A stretch of 64,000 nucleotides of DNA. Origin: Paenibacillus marchantiophytorum. GTDB lineage: Bacteria > Bacillota > Bacilli > Paenibacillales > NBRC-103111. The position numbers and the translations under genes were made by a program. Below are positions 17,382 to 27,384 of this stretch, piece by piece (the first letter of the stretch is position 1; each line of letters starts with the position of its first letter). Below the pieces are notes generated by a model that worked only from the letters and a program-made list of their open reading frames with translations, did no database searches and was not told where the DNA came from. Location of the stretch: NCBI RefSeq assembly GCF_014640555.1, contig NZ_BMHE01000029.1:27571-91570 (forward strand). The letters are read 5' to 3'.

Positions 17382-17554
17382 GTGGGGAAATCCTCCTTGA
17401 GCGATCATGTTAAGATTAGATGACTTCTCTATTATAACGTCAATATCTGATATAGGAAGTGAATCTGAATAGGCGTATACTGTAAGGGGATACAAGGCAA
17501 ACTTTTCCTTGAAAGGTTGAGTGCCGACTACAAGTAATAGGAAGTGATGTCGTT

Positions 17555-19306
17555 GTGAAATCTACACGGTTGTTAGTTGATTTTTTCAGAGTGAAATGGC
17601 CGTTGTATGTCATTGCCGCATTGTCCATTTCGGTAGGTAACATCGTTTACTCGTATTACCCTAAGCTGCTCGGTCAATTTACAGATCAACTCAAGCAAGG
17701 CGGGCTTAACAAAGCTACCATTATTGACTACAGTTTACAGTTATTATTCATTGGTTTGGCATTTGGTATTTTGGCTGGGATTGGTCAGTACATGATCATG
17801 CGGAATGGGAGAACGTTTGAGTTTGTTTCGCGAAATCGCCTGTTCGATCACTTTACGAAGCTGGGAGCGACCTTTTATTCGAAGAATGGGGTAGGCAAGC
17901 TGCTGAGTTACATCATGAACGATGTGACAGTGATTCGAGAATCGATCTCGATGGGGATCAACCAAGTGGTGAACTCCGCGATATTAATCATCGCCGTCAT
18001 CATAACGATGTTGTTCAGCTCGATTCCGTTATATTTGATTGCCGTTTGCATCATACCCCTGCTGTTAATTCCGATCCTGACGGTCAAATTTCAACCTGTG
18101 ATCAAAAAAAGATCCTCACAAGTTCAAGAAGCTCTGGGCAAAATGACCGAGTCAGCGGAAGAACAATTCGGAGGCATCCGGGTTGCCAAAAAGTTTGCAG
18201 TAGAACCGATCATGGTTCGCAGATTCAGTGAAACGGTTGACAAGATTCGTGACAGTCAACTGAGTTTGATCCGCCTCTCCTCGTTATTTGAAGCGCTGAT
18301 CCCATTTCTGGGCGCTATTTCGCTCATCATTGCGATTGCATTTGGTGGCTTTTTGACGATTCATGGCCGGATCACGATTGGTAATTTCGTAGAATTAACG
18401 CTATACATACGCATGATGGTTAATCCCTTGCAGCAAATTGGTCGCGTTATCAATGCGATGCAGCGCTCCAAGGCTTCTCTGGAGAGAATGAATGAACTGC
18501 TCGATTTGAAATCAGAGGTAGTTGAAAAGGAAATTGCCCAGATATCTGATCTGGATCATGAAGGAATTCGCATTGAACACTTATCCTTCGCGTATCCCGA
18601 TGATGAGGATGAGGTGCTTCATGATATCTCCCTGACGATTGAACCGGGTAAATCCATTGGCATAATCGGGAAAACGGGCAGCGGCAAATCGACGCTGGTG
18701 AAGCTGATGCTGCGCATCTATGATCCGCCTGAGGGCACGGTCTGGATTGGCGAGACGGATATTCGCGATGTGACGCTCGAAAGCCTGCGCAATCAAATCG
18801 CCTATGTGCCGCAGGAAGGGTTCCTGTTCAGTACGACGATTCGGGATAATATTGCTTTTTATAAAAGGGAGTCCCCTCTGGAGCAAGTGGAGTATGCGGC
18901 CAAGAAAGCCCAGATTCTTGGGAGTATCACATCGTTTCCCGAAAAGTTCGAAACCAAACTTGGCGAACGAGGCGTAACGCTCTCTGGCGGGCAGCGCCAA
19001 CGAACCAGCCTAGCCAGAGGCATTATCAAGGATTCTCCGCTGATGATTCTGGACGATAGTGTAAGCGCAGTCGATTCGGTAACCGAGAAGCATATAATCG
19101 ATACGATTCGCAAAGAAAGATTGAACAAAACGACGATCTGGATCGCCCACCGGATCTCTGCCTTAAAGCATACGGATGAAATTATCGTGCTGCATGAAGG
19201 TCGAATCGTACAGCGTGGAACACATCAACAATTGATTGAACAAGAAGGCTTATACGCGGAGCTGCATGCGATACAAGAAGGAGGGAACCACGATGAGCGT
19301 GCCTAA
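17555..19306 (+). CDS. ABC exporter half-transporter, first subunit
   Basis: 583 residues: six-helix exporter membrane domain (residues 1-310) followed by an ATPase with Walker A GKTGSGKS, Q-loop YVPQEGF, signature LSGGQRQR and Walker B LMILDDSVSAVD. The residue after the Walker B Asp is Asp (LDDS) rather than the catalytic Glu, the usual sign of the degenerate site in heterodimeric exporters (BmrC, TM287, YheI type). GTG start with AGGAAG upstream. Overlaps the next ABC gene by 14 bases; the two form one exporter, probably for drugs or lipids. Confidence 0.9.
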   Translation: MKSTRLLVDFFRVKWPLYVIAALSISVGNIVYSYYPKLLGQFTDQLKQGGLNKATIIDYSLQLLFIGLAFGILAGIGQYMIMRNGRTFEFVSRNRLFDHFTKLGATFYSKNGVGKLLSYIMNDVTVIRESISMGINQVVNSAILIIAVIITMLFSSIPLYLIAVCIIPLLLIPILTVKFQPVIKKRSSQVQEALGKMTESAEEQFGGIRVAKKFAVEPIMVRRFSETVDKIRDSQLSLIRLSSLFEALIPFLGAISLIIAIAFGGFLTIHGRITIGNFVELTLYIRMMVNPLQQIGRVINAMQRSKASLERMNELLDLKSEVVEKEIAQISDLDHEGIRIEHLSFAYPDDEDEVLHDISLTIEPGKSIGIIGKTGSGKSTLVKLMLRIYDPPEGTVWIGETDIRDVTLESLRNQIAYVPQEGFLFSTTIRDNIAFYKRESPLEQVEYAAKKAQILGSITSFPEKFETKLGERGVTLSGGQRQRTSLARGIIKDSPLMILDDSVSAVDSVTEKHIIDTIRKERLNKTTIWIAHRISALKHTDEIIVLHEGRIVQRGTHQQLIEQEGLYAELHAIQEGGNHDERA

Positions 19307-21089
19307 GACCAGGCTGGATCTGCCTAAGACTCTTTCGCCTTTCCGCTTTTTATCCAGCTATGCGAAGCCGCATCGCTGGACCTTCATCGCCGTCGTATTC
19401 TGCGCGCTGCTTGGGATTGCCGCGGATTTGTTTCAGCCCTATTTAGTGAAAATCGCCATAGATGATAATTTGATGATTGGCAAAAATGATTACAATTCGT
19501 TGATTTTGATCTGTTTATTTTATGTGGGTCTTTCAGTGAGCAGTTTATTTTTCAGCTATTTGCAAAACAATTTGCTCCAGTTCGCCGGACAAAGCGTTGT
19601 GGCCAAAATCCGCAAGGACTTGTTCGCACATATTTTCAAACAATCCATGTCTTACTATGACAAGACGCCAAGCGGCAGCCTGATTACCCATGTGTCGAGT
19701 GATACGGAGACGTTAAACCAATTTTTTACACAAGTGCTGCTCAGCTTGGTGCGCGATGGCATGACGCTGATTTTCATCGTAGTTCTGATGTATCACTTAG
19801 ACCCGACACTGACCTTGTACAGCATGATTGTCATTCCCATTATCGTAATAATTGCAGCCAGCTTCCGTCGGTATATGCGCAAAACGTATCAGCTTTCGAG
19901 GACGCAGCTCTCCCAAATGGTCGCATTTGCCGCTGAAAATTTATCAGGCATGCATCTGATTCAAGCGTTCCATCAAGAAAAAGAGCAGATGAACCGGTTT
20001 ACCGAACGAAATCATAGTTATCTTCGCGCGAACTTGCGGGAGATAAGGACGAACGTCTTGTTCAATCGTTCCTTTGATATTTTGGGCAATGTATCGGTGG
20101 CCTTTATTACTTGGATAGGCGGTATGGCTGTATTTGATAAAACGATCGAATTCGGTGTCTTATATGCCTTTATTACGTATATCCGGCAGTTTTTCCAACC
20201 GATTAACAACATTACCCAGCAGTGGAATACGCTTCAATCAACAACAGTGTCCTTGAACCGGATTTGGAAAATATTCTCGACACAACCGGATGTGAAGGAC
20301 AAGGAAAATGCCCAACCCCTTGCTGACAGCGATGTGAAAGGCGGAATTCATTTCAATCATGTTCAATTCGGGTATGTGCAGGAGAGGACGATCATTGAGG
20401 ATCTGGACCTCCATATTCAGCCCGGAGAGATGATTGGCATCGTCGGAACGACAGGTGCGGGGAAGAGCTCGCTTATTAGTCTTCTATGCCGCTTCTACGA
20501 TGTGCAGAAGGGCAGTATCCAGATTGATGAGACGGACATTCGCGATCTCCCGCAGGCTGCTTTGCACCGGATGGTTGGACTCGTACAGCAGGAACCTTAT
20601 TTATATGCAGGAAGCATTCTCGATAATGTCCGGATGTTCGATGAGACGATTTCGCGTGAAGATGTGATTAAGGCTTGTCAGCTCGTTGGTGCGGACAGCC
20701 TGATTATACGCTTAAAGGATGGCTACGATTCACGAATTTCTGAACGCGGAAGCGGGCTTTCAGCGGGGGAAAGACAACTGATCTCCTTTGCGCGGATTAT
20801 CGTCTTTGAGCCGAAAGTGTTAATTCTGGATGAGGCGACAGCGAATTTGGATTCCAAGACGGAGCAATTGATTCAAACGGCGTTGGCGGTTGTGGCGAAA
20901 GGGCGAACTACGCTGGTTATTGCCCATCGGATCTCGACGATCCTTCATGCCAATCGCATCCTTGTGATGAGTCAGGGCCAAATTGTTGAAGAAGGCAACC
21001 ATGCTGAACTGCTTTCCCTTCATGGATACTACGAGCAATTGTACCTGCATTCGCAAGGAAATATGGATGCGGCCCAAACTTTTTCATAG
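19293..21089 (+). CDS. ABC exporter half-transporter, second subunit
   Basis: 598 residues, same architecture as the gene before it. Walker A GTTGAGKS, signature written as LSAGERQL (a divergent LSGGQ), Walker B VLILDEATANLD with the catalytic Glu, and switch His in IAHRIST. Start placed at ATG 19293 behind GGAGGG; the longer frame would run 70 bases back into the upstream gene. With a good Glu here and Asp in the partner, the pair has the asymmetric sites of BmrCD-like exporters. Substrate unknown. Confidence 0.9.
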   Translation: MSVPKTRLDLPKTLSPFRFLSSYAKPHRWTFIAVVFCALLGIAADLFQPYLVKIAIDDNLMIGKNDYNSLILICLFYVGLSVSSLFFSYLQNNLLQFAGQSVVAKIRKDLFAHIFKQSMSYYDKTPSGSLITHVSSDTETLNQFFTQVLLSLVRDGMTLIFIVVLMYHLDPTLTLYSMIVIPIIVIIAASFRRYMRKTYQLSRTQLSQMVAFAAENLSGMHLIQAFHQEKEQMNRFTERNHSYLRANLREIRTNVLFNRSFDILGNVSVAFITWIGGMAVFDKTIEFGVLYAFITYIRQFFQPINNITQQWNTLQSTTVSLNRIWKIFSTQPDVKDKENAQPLADSDVKGGIHFNHVQFGYVQERTIIEDLDLHIQPGEMIGIVGTTGAGKSSLISLLCRFYDVQKGSIQIDETDIRDLPQAALHRMVGLVQQEPYLYAGSILDNVRMFDETISREDVIKACQLVGADSLIIRLKDGYDSRISERGSGLSAGERQLISFARIIVFEPKVLILDEATANLDSKTEQLIQTALAVVAKGRTTLVIAHRISTILHANRILVMSQGQIVEEGNHAELLSLHGYYEQLYLHSQGNMDAAQTFS

Positions 21090-21105
21090 CCGCAAGTTCA
21101 CACAG

Positions 21106-21154
21106 AGCTTTGCCCTAAGTCCTCTTGGAGAGGCTAGGGCAAAGCTGTTTTTTT
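21106..21154 (+). terminator. Terminator of the ABC exporter operon
   Basis: AGCTTTGCCCTA ... TAGGGCAAAGCT, 12-bp stem with an inner small stem, then seven T after a single G. Confidence 0.9.
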
Positions 21155-21249
21155 GTCATAAGTCAACTTTTTACCAATGGTTAAATATATACAATAAAAG
21201 CAAGTTAGTGCCATATTAATATCTTAACAAACAATATTGGTAAATTGTG

Positions 21250-21278
21250 TTGTTTTATTTCTTTTACTATACTATACT
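21250..21278 (+). promoter_or_regulatory. Promoter of the c-di-GMP-controlled operon
   Basis: TTGTTT at 21250-21255, 17 bases, TATACT at 21273-21278, about 60 bases before the riboswitch core. Confidence 0.5.
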
Positions 21279-21334
21279 GATGTATAAAATTGTAAAGTTT
21301 TTTGTCGATTAATGTCGAAGATGGAAGTGATCGC

Positions 21335-21435
21335 CACAACTTTATAATGGCAAACCTATTGAAAAATAGGGACGCAAAGCTAGAGGGACTACATCCAACA
21401 AGGATATGTCAGCCAGTTGCACGGGGAGCAATTGG
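21335..21435 (+). ncRNA. Cyclic di-GMP-I (GEMM-I) riboswitch
   Basis: The aptamer hallmarks follow in order: GGCAAACC, a CTATTGAAAAATAG hairpin with its GAAA tetraloop, GGGACGCAAAGCTA, GGACTA, a second stem ATCCAACAAGGAT, and the tetraloop-receptor side ATGTCAGCCAGTTGC. These are the conserved elements of the RF01051 class. CCAGTTGC at 21413-21420 can also pair with GCAATTGG at 21428-21435, which would break the aptamer's closing stem, a plausible expression platform. It lies in the leader of a decarboxylase-chemoreceptor operon. ON or OFF sense is not evident since no strong terminator with a T run is seen. Confidence 0.9.
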
Positions 21436-21515
21436 TGGAATAGGACTTAAAGCCTGTTTACACCTTTTTGGTGCGAGCATTTTCTTCAAATGATTCTATC
21501 GATAGGAGTGAAATT

Positions 21516-23183
21516 ATGAGAGAAAAGAAAGCAAATGTTCAGCAGTTATTTCCAAGTGAAGATGGTAACCCTCAAACGCGTCAGATGTTTATGAAGCTTA
21601 TTGAACAGATTGTCACAGGTGCAGATGAGCTGAAAAACCCGGATGGCGTTAATCTCAAAGGAGAGAAGAATCGTTCAGGGCATTTCTACAACAATCTTAT
21701 CCGTGAAAGCGCCATTCCCCATGGCAGCATTCCAATGGAAGAAGTGAATGTTGAGTTACTAAAGCTGCTTCATGATCATCCTTACCATACCAAATATTTT
21801 TTGACGAACATTTTGCCCATGGCCAGCCTTCCCGGCATTTTGGGGATGATTACAGCTTTCATGGTGAATGGCAACAATTTGTGGGATGTATATGGCCCGG
21901 CTGGAGCAGAAGCGGAAGTGCGAGTCACCAGCATGATGTCCAAATTAATCGGCTACGATGCGCTGCAAAGCGGCGGATATACAACTTGGGGAGGACAAGG
22001 CGCGGTATTTTCTGGACTTCGACTGGCGATTGCCAAATATGCTCCTGATGCCTTGCAAAAAGGAGTTCCCAACAATTTGTATGCGTTTTGTTCCGAAGCT
22101 GCGCATTACAGCTTGTTCAAATCGATGGAGGCATCAGGTATCGGAAGCGATCGCTTAATCAGGATTCGTACGCATGCGGACAGCTCCATGGATGTGGATG
22201 ATTTGGCAATCAAGCTGTCAGAAGTCATTGCTCAAGGCGGAATTCCAATATACATCGTCGCTACAACAGGAACGACAGATGCCATGGGCATTGACGATGT
22301 GGCGCACATTTATGAAGTTTCTTCCCAATTAACCAATCAACATGGATTGTCGAGACCTCATATTCACGCAGATTCTGCGCTAGGGGGATTCTTTGCTTTC
22401 TTTAATGACTATGATTTCGAGGCTAACCCACTTGCGTTCAGTCAAGAAGTTATGCAAGCATTAATCGCGATTCAGAGTAAAATGAAACATCTACATATGG
22501 CGGATTCAATGTGCTTCGATTTCCAGAAGCTAGGCCAAACTCCCTATTTGACAAGCTTATTTCTAGTGAAAGATGCCGCTGATTTACGGCTCATGGATCT
22601 GCATCCAGATGAAACGCCGTATGTCGGCCATCGTGGTTACGGACAGTATCACACCGGCTATACGCTGGAATGCTCGCGAATGGCTAGCTCGATTAGCATT
22701 TACAGCGCACTGCTCGCATTCGGTATTCAAGGGTATCAACAATTGCTAGCCCAATTCGTTGAAGTGAATCTCGCTTTCCGCGCAGCACTTAAGCGGGAGA
22801 TCCCTCAAGTGGAGATCGTCAATGATGATAACCCTGGTATCATTACACTGTTTCGTATCTATCCTGACAGCAATCCTGGATTCCAGGCTGAAATCTCAGG
22901 CAAGTGCACACTCAAGGAAATAGAACGAAATAACAAATTCAACGAGCGGCTGTTTGAAATGCTTGGGGATCATCGCGATCGTATCTTTTTTGGAGATACC
23001 AAGAAGCATTTGTTAGTTCAAACGAAGGATGACAGCTCTATTCCTTTATATGCGACAAAAATCTTCGTGATCTCCCCGTATACCGAGACTAGGCACGTAG
23101 AAGAAATTATTGAATATTTAAAAACGACGATTACACAAGTCTACGAAAAATACTCGGAGTCATCCATGTTAAGCAGGAGGTAA
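21516..23183 (+). CDS. PLP-dependent group II decarboxylase
   Basis: 555 residues of the pyridoxal-dependent decarboxylase family (glutamate, tyrosine, aromatic amino acid decarboxylases). Visible: SEAAHYSLFKS (His stacking on PLP), GTTDAMGIDD, HADSALGG (Asp binding the pyridine N), and ADSMCFDFQKLGQTPY whose Lys carries PLP. The internal motif is FDFQK rather than the common DpHK, so this is a divergent subgroup and the amino-acid substrate cannot be named. ATG behind ATAGGAG. Under a c-di-GMP riboswitch and followed after six bases by a chemoreceptor gene, unlike the usual acid-stress or aromatic-amine settings. Confidence 0.85.
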   Translation: MREKKANVQQLFPSEDGNPQTRQMFMKLIEQIVTGADELKNPDGVNLKGEKNRSGHFYNNLIRESAIPHGSIPMEEVNVELLKLLHDHPYHTKYFLTNILPMASLPGILGMITAFMVNGNNLWDVYGPAGAEAEVRVTSMMSKLIGYDALQSGGYTTWGGQGAVFSGLRLAIAKYAPDALQKGVPNNLYAFCSEAAHYSLFKSMEASGIGSDRLIRIRTHADSSMDVDDLAIKLSEVIAQGGIPIYIVATTGTTDAMGIDDVAHIYEVSSQLTNQHGLSRPHIHADSALGGFFAFFNDYDFEANPLAFSQEVMQALIAIQSKMKHLHMADSMCFDFQKLGQTPYLTSLFLVKDAADLRLMDLHPDETPYVGHRGYGQYHTGYTLECSRMASSISIYSALLAFGIQGYQQLLAQFVEVNLAFRAALKREIPQVEIVNDDNPGIITLFRIYPDSNPGFQAEISGKCTLKEIERNNKFNERLFEMLGDHRDRIFFGDTKKHLLVQTKDDSSIPLYATKIFVISPYTETRHVEEIIEYLKTTITQVYEKYSESSMLSRR

Positions 23184-23189
23184 TTGAAA

Positions 23190-24935
23190 GTGGCTAAGCA
23201 AGTTGGGACAACAATCATAAACTGGTTCCGTGGACATATCGCGGTGAAGATGACCCTCAGCATCTTACTGCTGCTGTTCTTTGTATGTGCGGCTTTTTCC
23301 GTTTCTGGCTATATGACCAGTCGAAGTTTATCGACCAAGCTCGAAGACCAATTCGTTCTAAGATTAACGACCAATATTGAAAATGTCTCGAAATATCTCT
23401 CTTCCATTCCCGAGCATGCGGATGAAATTACAGGCAAAGAGCATCCGGCGTATATCAAAATTAAACAGCAATTCGAGCAATTCAAAAAGCAGGATACGCT
23501 TGAAAATGTTTATGTTTTGAAAAGGGTGCAAGACAAGGATCAAATCGTTATTTTAACAGGTGTAGACGATGATTTGGGCACAGAGTACCCATTTACAGCA
23601 GAAATGAATAGCGCCATCAAAGAAAACAAAGCAACGATCAGCAATATTTACAAAGATGAATTTGGCATTCATAAATCCATATTTGTTCCTCTCAAGAACA
23701 GCAAGGGTGACAATATCGGCATTGTCGGCATTGATTTGGACGCTGCGGTGATTACGAAAACGAAACAGGATTTGGTATGGACGACATCCGTAATCACCTT
23801 GATCGTTGTCGTTATTGGAAGTTTGATTGCTTATTTCATCAGTCAAAGTGTCACGAGACCTGTTGTTCAACTGATGCGCTTGACGGAGAAGGTTGCTGCC
23901 GGAGATTTATCCGAACAAGTCGTCATCGGGCGCGTGGATGAAATCGGGAAGCTGGCTAATTCTTTTAATGAAATGCGGCGAAGTTTGGATGTGATTATCC
24001 GTCAAATCTTCTCATCCTCGGATCTCCTTACGAATACCAGCGCACAATTGTACCAATCGGCGGATGAGTCCAGCGCAAGTGCGGGGCAGGTTGCTGTTTC
24101 GATGAACAGCATGAATGAAGGCGTGGCAGAGGTTGTTTCTTCCATTTCAGATAGTACCATTTCGATTGTGGAGATCAACTCTGAATTGTCGGAGGTCACG
24201 CATGAAGTTAAAGAGATGCAGGAAATGGCGCATCAAGTCAGCGTACATTCAGCAGACGGCCAACAGCTTGTGGAGAAGACCTTGCACCAAATGAATGCCA
24301 TTCAAAAAGAAATGAAGCATTCCCAAGAAGCAGCTCAGCAGTTGGGGAACCGCTCCAAAGAAATCGGTGAAATCATCCATATCATTACCGAAATTGCGCA
24401 GCAGACAAATCTGCTGGCTCTGAATGCTTCGATTGAAGCAGCGAGGGTAGGCGAACAAGGAAAAGGCTTTGCCGTAGTCGCCGGTGAAGTGAAGAAACTG
24501 TCCGAGCAATCGACCAATGCCGCAAGTTCCATTACAGAGCTTGTATCCAGCACCCAGAAGGATAGCCTGCTCGTTATGGAAAGCATCCTGCAGGGGAATC
24601 AAGCTGTCGAACAAGGTCAAACTTGGATCAATGACACCTATGAGAATTTTAAAGTTATTTTTAATGGCATTTCGGGCTTTTCGGATCGTACCGATCACTT
24701 GCTGGTTACCCTAGAAAAAGCTGTGAAATCTTTTGAAGTCATTTCCAATGCCATGCAGAAAATATCCGGCATTACAGAGGAACAATCTGCAGGCTATGAA
24801 GAAGTAGCAGCCGCAGCGCAGGAACAAAGTGCTTCTATTCAGGAGATAACATCCGCCATTCGCCAGTTATCCGAAATGACGGTAGGGCTGCAAAATTCGG
24901 TGCAAAACTTTAGAATTACGAAAACCAACTTATAG
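23190..24935 (+). CDS. Methyl-accepting chemotaxis protein
   Basis: 581 residues. Transmembrane helices near 20-40 and 190-212 flank an extracytoplasmic sensor domain of about 150 residues with the single-Cache-like ending NIGIVGIDLDAAVITKTKQ. A HAMP domain follows (VTRPVVQLMRLTEKVAAGDLSEQV), then a long signalling coiled coil whose tip is EIAQQTNLLALNASIEAARVGEQGKGFAVVAGEV. GTG at 23190 sits nine bases from AGGAGG; a TTG six bases earlier is too close. Co-transcribed with the decarboxylase under the c-di-GMP riboswitch, so receptor level should follow the motile/sessile signal. Ligand unknown. Confidence 0.93.
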   Translation: MAKQVGTTIINWFRGHIAVKMTLSILLLLFFVCAAFSVSGYMTSRSLSTKLEDQFVLRLTTNIENVSKYLSSIPEHADEITGKEHPAYIKIKQQFEQFKKQDTLENVYVLKRVQDKDQIVILTGVDDDLGTEYPFTAEMNSAIKENKATISNIYKDEFGIHKSIFVPLKNSKGDNIGIVGIDLDAAVITKTKQDLVWTTSVITLIVVVIGSLIAYFISQSVTRPVVQLMRLTEKVAAGDLSEQVVIGRVDEIGKLANSFNEMRRSLDVIIRQIFSSSDLLTNTSAQLYQSADESSASAGQVAVSMNSMNEGVAEVVSSISDSTISIVEINSELSEVTHEVKEMQEMAHQVSVHSADGQQLVEKTLHQMNAIQKEMKHSQEAAQQLGNRSKEIGEIIHIITEIAQQTNLLALNASIEAARVGEQGKGFAVVAGEVKKLSEQSTNAASSITELVSSTQKDSLLVMESILQGNQAVEQGQTWINDTYENFKVIFNGISGFSDRTDHLLVTLEKAVKSFEVISNAMQKISGITEEQSAGYEEVAAAAQEQSASIQEITSAIRQLSEMTVGLQNSVQNFRITKTNL

Positions 24936-24944
24936 TACGTACTG

Positions 24945-24970
24945 GCCAGCCTCGTGCTGGCTTTTTTTTT
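24945..24970 (+). terminator. Terminator of the decarboxylase-chemoreceptor operon
   Basis: GCCAGC CTCGT GCTGGC followed by nine T. Confidence 0.9.
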
Positions 24971-25098
24971 ATGCCAATATTCCTCCCGTTTTGAATCTGT
25001 CGCACTGGGGTAATGATCTGGTACTAGGAATAGATAGTACTTCACAGGGGAAGGATCTCCTGTACAATTAGAAGTAAGCCGGAAGGGGGAAGACGATC

Positions 25099-27324
25099 AT
25101 GAAATCCAAATTTGTAACGATTCAATTAGGGTATGTGTTGGGGGCAAGCGCGCTGTTAACCGCCATCGTATATTTCTTTGCAACAAACTGGGAAAAGTTG
25201 AACCGCTGGGAGAAATTCGTTCCTGTTTTTCTGCTGATACTCGGCTTTTATGGGTTATCCCTTTGGCTTTCACGCAAGCCTGGCAGGCATTTTCTAAGCC
25301 GTTTGAGCTTATTTGCAAGCTGTGTCTCCTTTGGCGTAGGTGTTGGGCTGATCGGTCAGACTTATAATTCGCATGCGGATAGTTATCGTCTGTTCGCAGT
25401 TTGGTTGATTCCGGCAATCCTATTCTCGTTTTTAACCAGATGGCAGCCGTTCTATATTCTTTCTTATGTGCTGGGTCACATCGCTTATGGGTTGTATTTT
25501 TTCCCGAAATGGGGCTCAGGCGCTGAGGATGAAATGAGTCAAATCGCAATCCTTCTAGGGCTGGTTGTGATTAACGGTGTGCTTTATGTGCTTACCGAAC
25601 GTGAAGCCGTGCACTCTCTTTTTCTGAAATGGGTGTCTTTCCAAGCGGCGATGGCTCTTCTCTTATTCCTTTCAAACTCCCACATCTTCGAAGAAAATGG
25701 GATTGTGATGAACGTTCCGCTTATCGCAGCCTTGGTGCTGGCTGTCGGTTATGCCCACCGAACAAGGAACAAAATGTATCTGCTTTTTGCAGGTCTATGG
25801 GTTTCAGCCGCGGTCACGGTGAAGTATATTGAGGTGGTTATTGACCATTATAATGAGCTGTTTTTTGTCGTTAGCTTGCTGTTCCTGATCGCTTTCATTG
25901 CGGCGAATGTCAAATTTATGAGCTATATTCGGGCTTGGAATCCTGCTCCCAAACAGCTTGGGACAGAGTCCTTAACAGAAGAAGCAGGGAAAGCGCATAA
26001 CGACTTTACCAAATGGATTGTTCGTGTTCTCACGGTTACGGTTATTATCATCGGCTCGTTATTAGGGAGCTTGACGATTATTGGGATTGTCACAGTGGTT
26101 CTGGGATTCGAGCATCCAGAAAAGGTGCTTATGGGGTATGGTCTGCTCTCCGTAATGGCCATGATTGCTGCTTCGAAGCTGAATTCGTTAGCAAGATATA
26201 CAATTCTAATTAGTGGCCTATTGCTTGGAGCTGGGACTTCGGTGGTTATGGAAAATGAAACGATGATGCTCGTTTTCCTCGCTGTTACGATCCTTGCTTT
26301 CGTCCTCATGAGGGGCTTGCTGCATCGCGTATTTTTCTTCCTGGCGGCAATCAGTATGACGGCCTGCTTGCTCGTAAGATGGATCGATAGCGAAATAATG
26401 GTTCTGACCGTACTTGCAGGAGTGCTTGCTGTTCTCTTTGCAGGCAGTCTTGCGCTCAAGAACGATACCTTGAAACTGCCGATCTTATACAGCAGCTATC
26501 CATCGTTTTTGATGATCTTATTCTCGCTCACTTTTATTACTGAAAAGGCTTGGTATTATATCTCCAATATCCTATTCTTTCTTATCGTCGTAACGGCCTT
26601 AGTTATCAGTAAACAAAAATTGATCAAGTGGATGTACGCTTGGTCTATGGGATTTTGGATCGCTTACTTGGTGTACAAATATTATGATTTGGCTTGGAAG
26701 CTGCTTCATAAATCAGTTACATTCGCCATCATCGGGATTGTGATCCTTGCGTTCACCGTTTGGTATGAAAATAGGCATCGTCAGGAAGCACTTGAGTCCA
26801 ATGAAACGAATGCTATTTTTAAAATGAATCGTTGGATCATCGCGCTGTTGGTGCTGCTCCAAGTACTGGCTATGTCTATGCAAATAGGCAAAAGCGAGTG
26901 GCTTCTTGCACACGGGCAGCTAGTTAAGCTCAAGCTCGAACCGCTGGATCCACGATCGCTGATCCAAGGGGATTATGTTCGTTTAAGATATTCAATATCT
27001 AATCTTGAAATTAATCAAACGATGGAGCCTGATACTTTTTCAAATAAAAAATTGGCCGTTGTGCTTGCGCCGAACAAGGCAACCGGCGTGTATGACTTTA
27101 AGCGTGTTTATCGGGAAGATGAGGTGCTTGCACCAAATGAAGTGAAACTCAACGGAAAGCTGACGGGCTATGACAATGTTGCCTACGGCATAGAAACGTA
27201 TTTCATCCCGGAAGGCACTGGACGCATCTATGAACGGGATGCCAAGTTTGCCGAAGTGAAAGTATCGGCTGGCGGTGATGCTATTCTTGTACGCTTGCTG
27301 CTTGCGCCAAGTATTGTCCAGTGA
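25099..27324 (+). CDS. DUF2157/GDYXXLXY membrane protein
   Basis: 741 residues with around 18 hydrophobic segments. The N-terminal part has the DUF2157-like pattern (ATNWEKLNRWEKFVPVFLLILGFYGLSLWL), a central DUF4401-like multi-pass section, and the C-terminal 160 residues form an outside domain with LDPRSLIQGDYVRLRY, the signature after which the GDYXXLXY family is named. In other bacteria the two halves are often separate neighbouring genes; here they are fused. Role unknown. Stands alone, GGAAGGGGGAAG before the ATG. Confidence 0.85.
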   Translation: MKSKFVTIQLGYVLGASALLTAIVYFFATNWEKLNRWEKFVPVFLLILGFYGLSLWLSRKPGRHFLSRLSLFASCVSFGVGVGLIGQTYNSHADSYRLFAVWLIPAILFSFLTRWQPFYILSYVLGHIAYGLYFFPKWGSGAEDEMSQIAILLGLVVINGVLYVLTEREAVHSLFLKWVSFQAAMALLLFLSNSHIFEENGIVMNVPLIAALVLAVGYAHRTRNKMYLLFAGLWVSAAVTVKYIEVVIDHYNELFFVVSLLFLIAFIAANVKFMSYIRAWNPAPKQLGTESLTEEAGKAHNDFTKWIVRVLTVTVIIIGSLLGSLTIIGIVTVVLGFEHPEKVLMGYGLLSVMAMIAASKLNSLARYTILISGLLLGAGTSVVMENETMMLVFLAVTILAFVLMRGLLHRVFFFLAAISMTACLLVRWIDSEIMVLTVLAGVLAVLFAGSLALKNDTLKLPILYSSYPSFLMILFSLTFITEKAWYYISNILFFLIVVTALVISKQKLIKWMYAWSMGFWIAYLVYKYYDLAWKLLHKSVTFAIIGIVILAFTVWYENRHRQEALESNETNAIFKMNRWIIALLVLLQVLAMSMQIGKSEWLLAHGQLVKLKLEPLDPRSLIQGDYVRLRYSISNLEINQTMEPDTFSNKKLAVVLAPNKATGVYDFKRVYREDEVLAPNEVKLNGKLTGYDNVAYGIETYFIPEGTGRIYERDAKFAEVKVSAGGDAILVRLLLAPSIVQ

Positions 27325-27384
27325 GAAGGAATGTGGTAAAATAACCCGATCTTTGTGAGCAAAAGAAAGGGGTAACTGCATTTC

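Noticed and set aside
19236..19292. 19-codon extension of the second ABC subunit
   Set aside because: It lies in the 3' end of the first subunit and a strong GGAGGG-ATG start follows at 19293.
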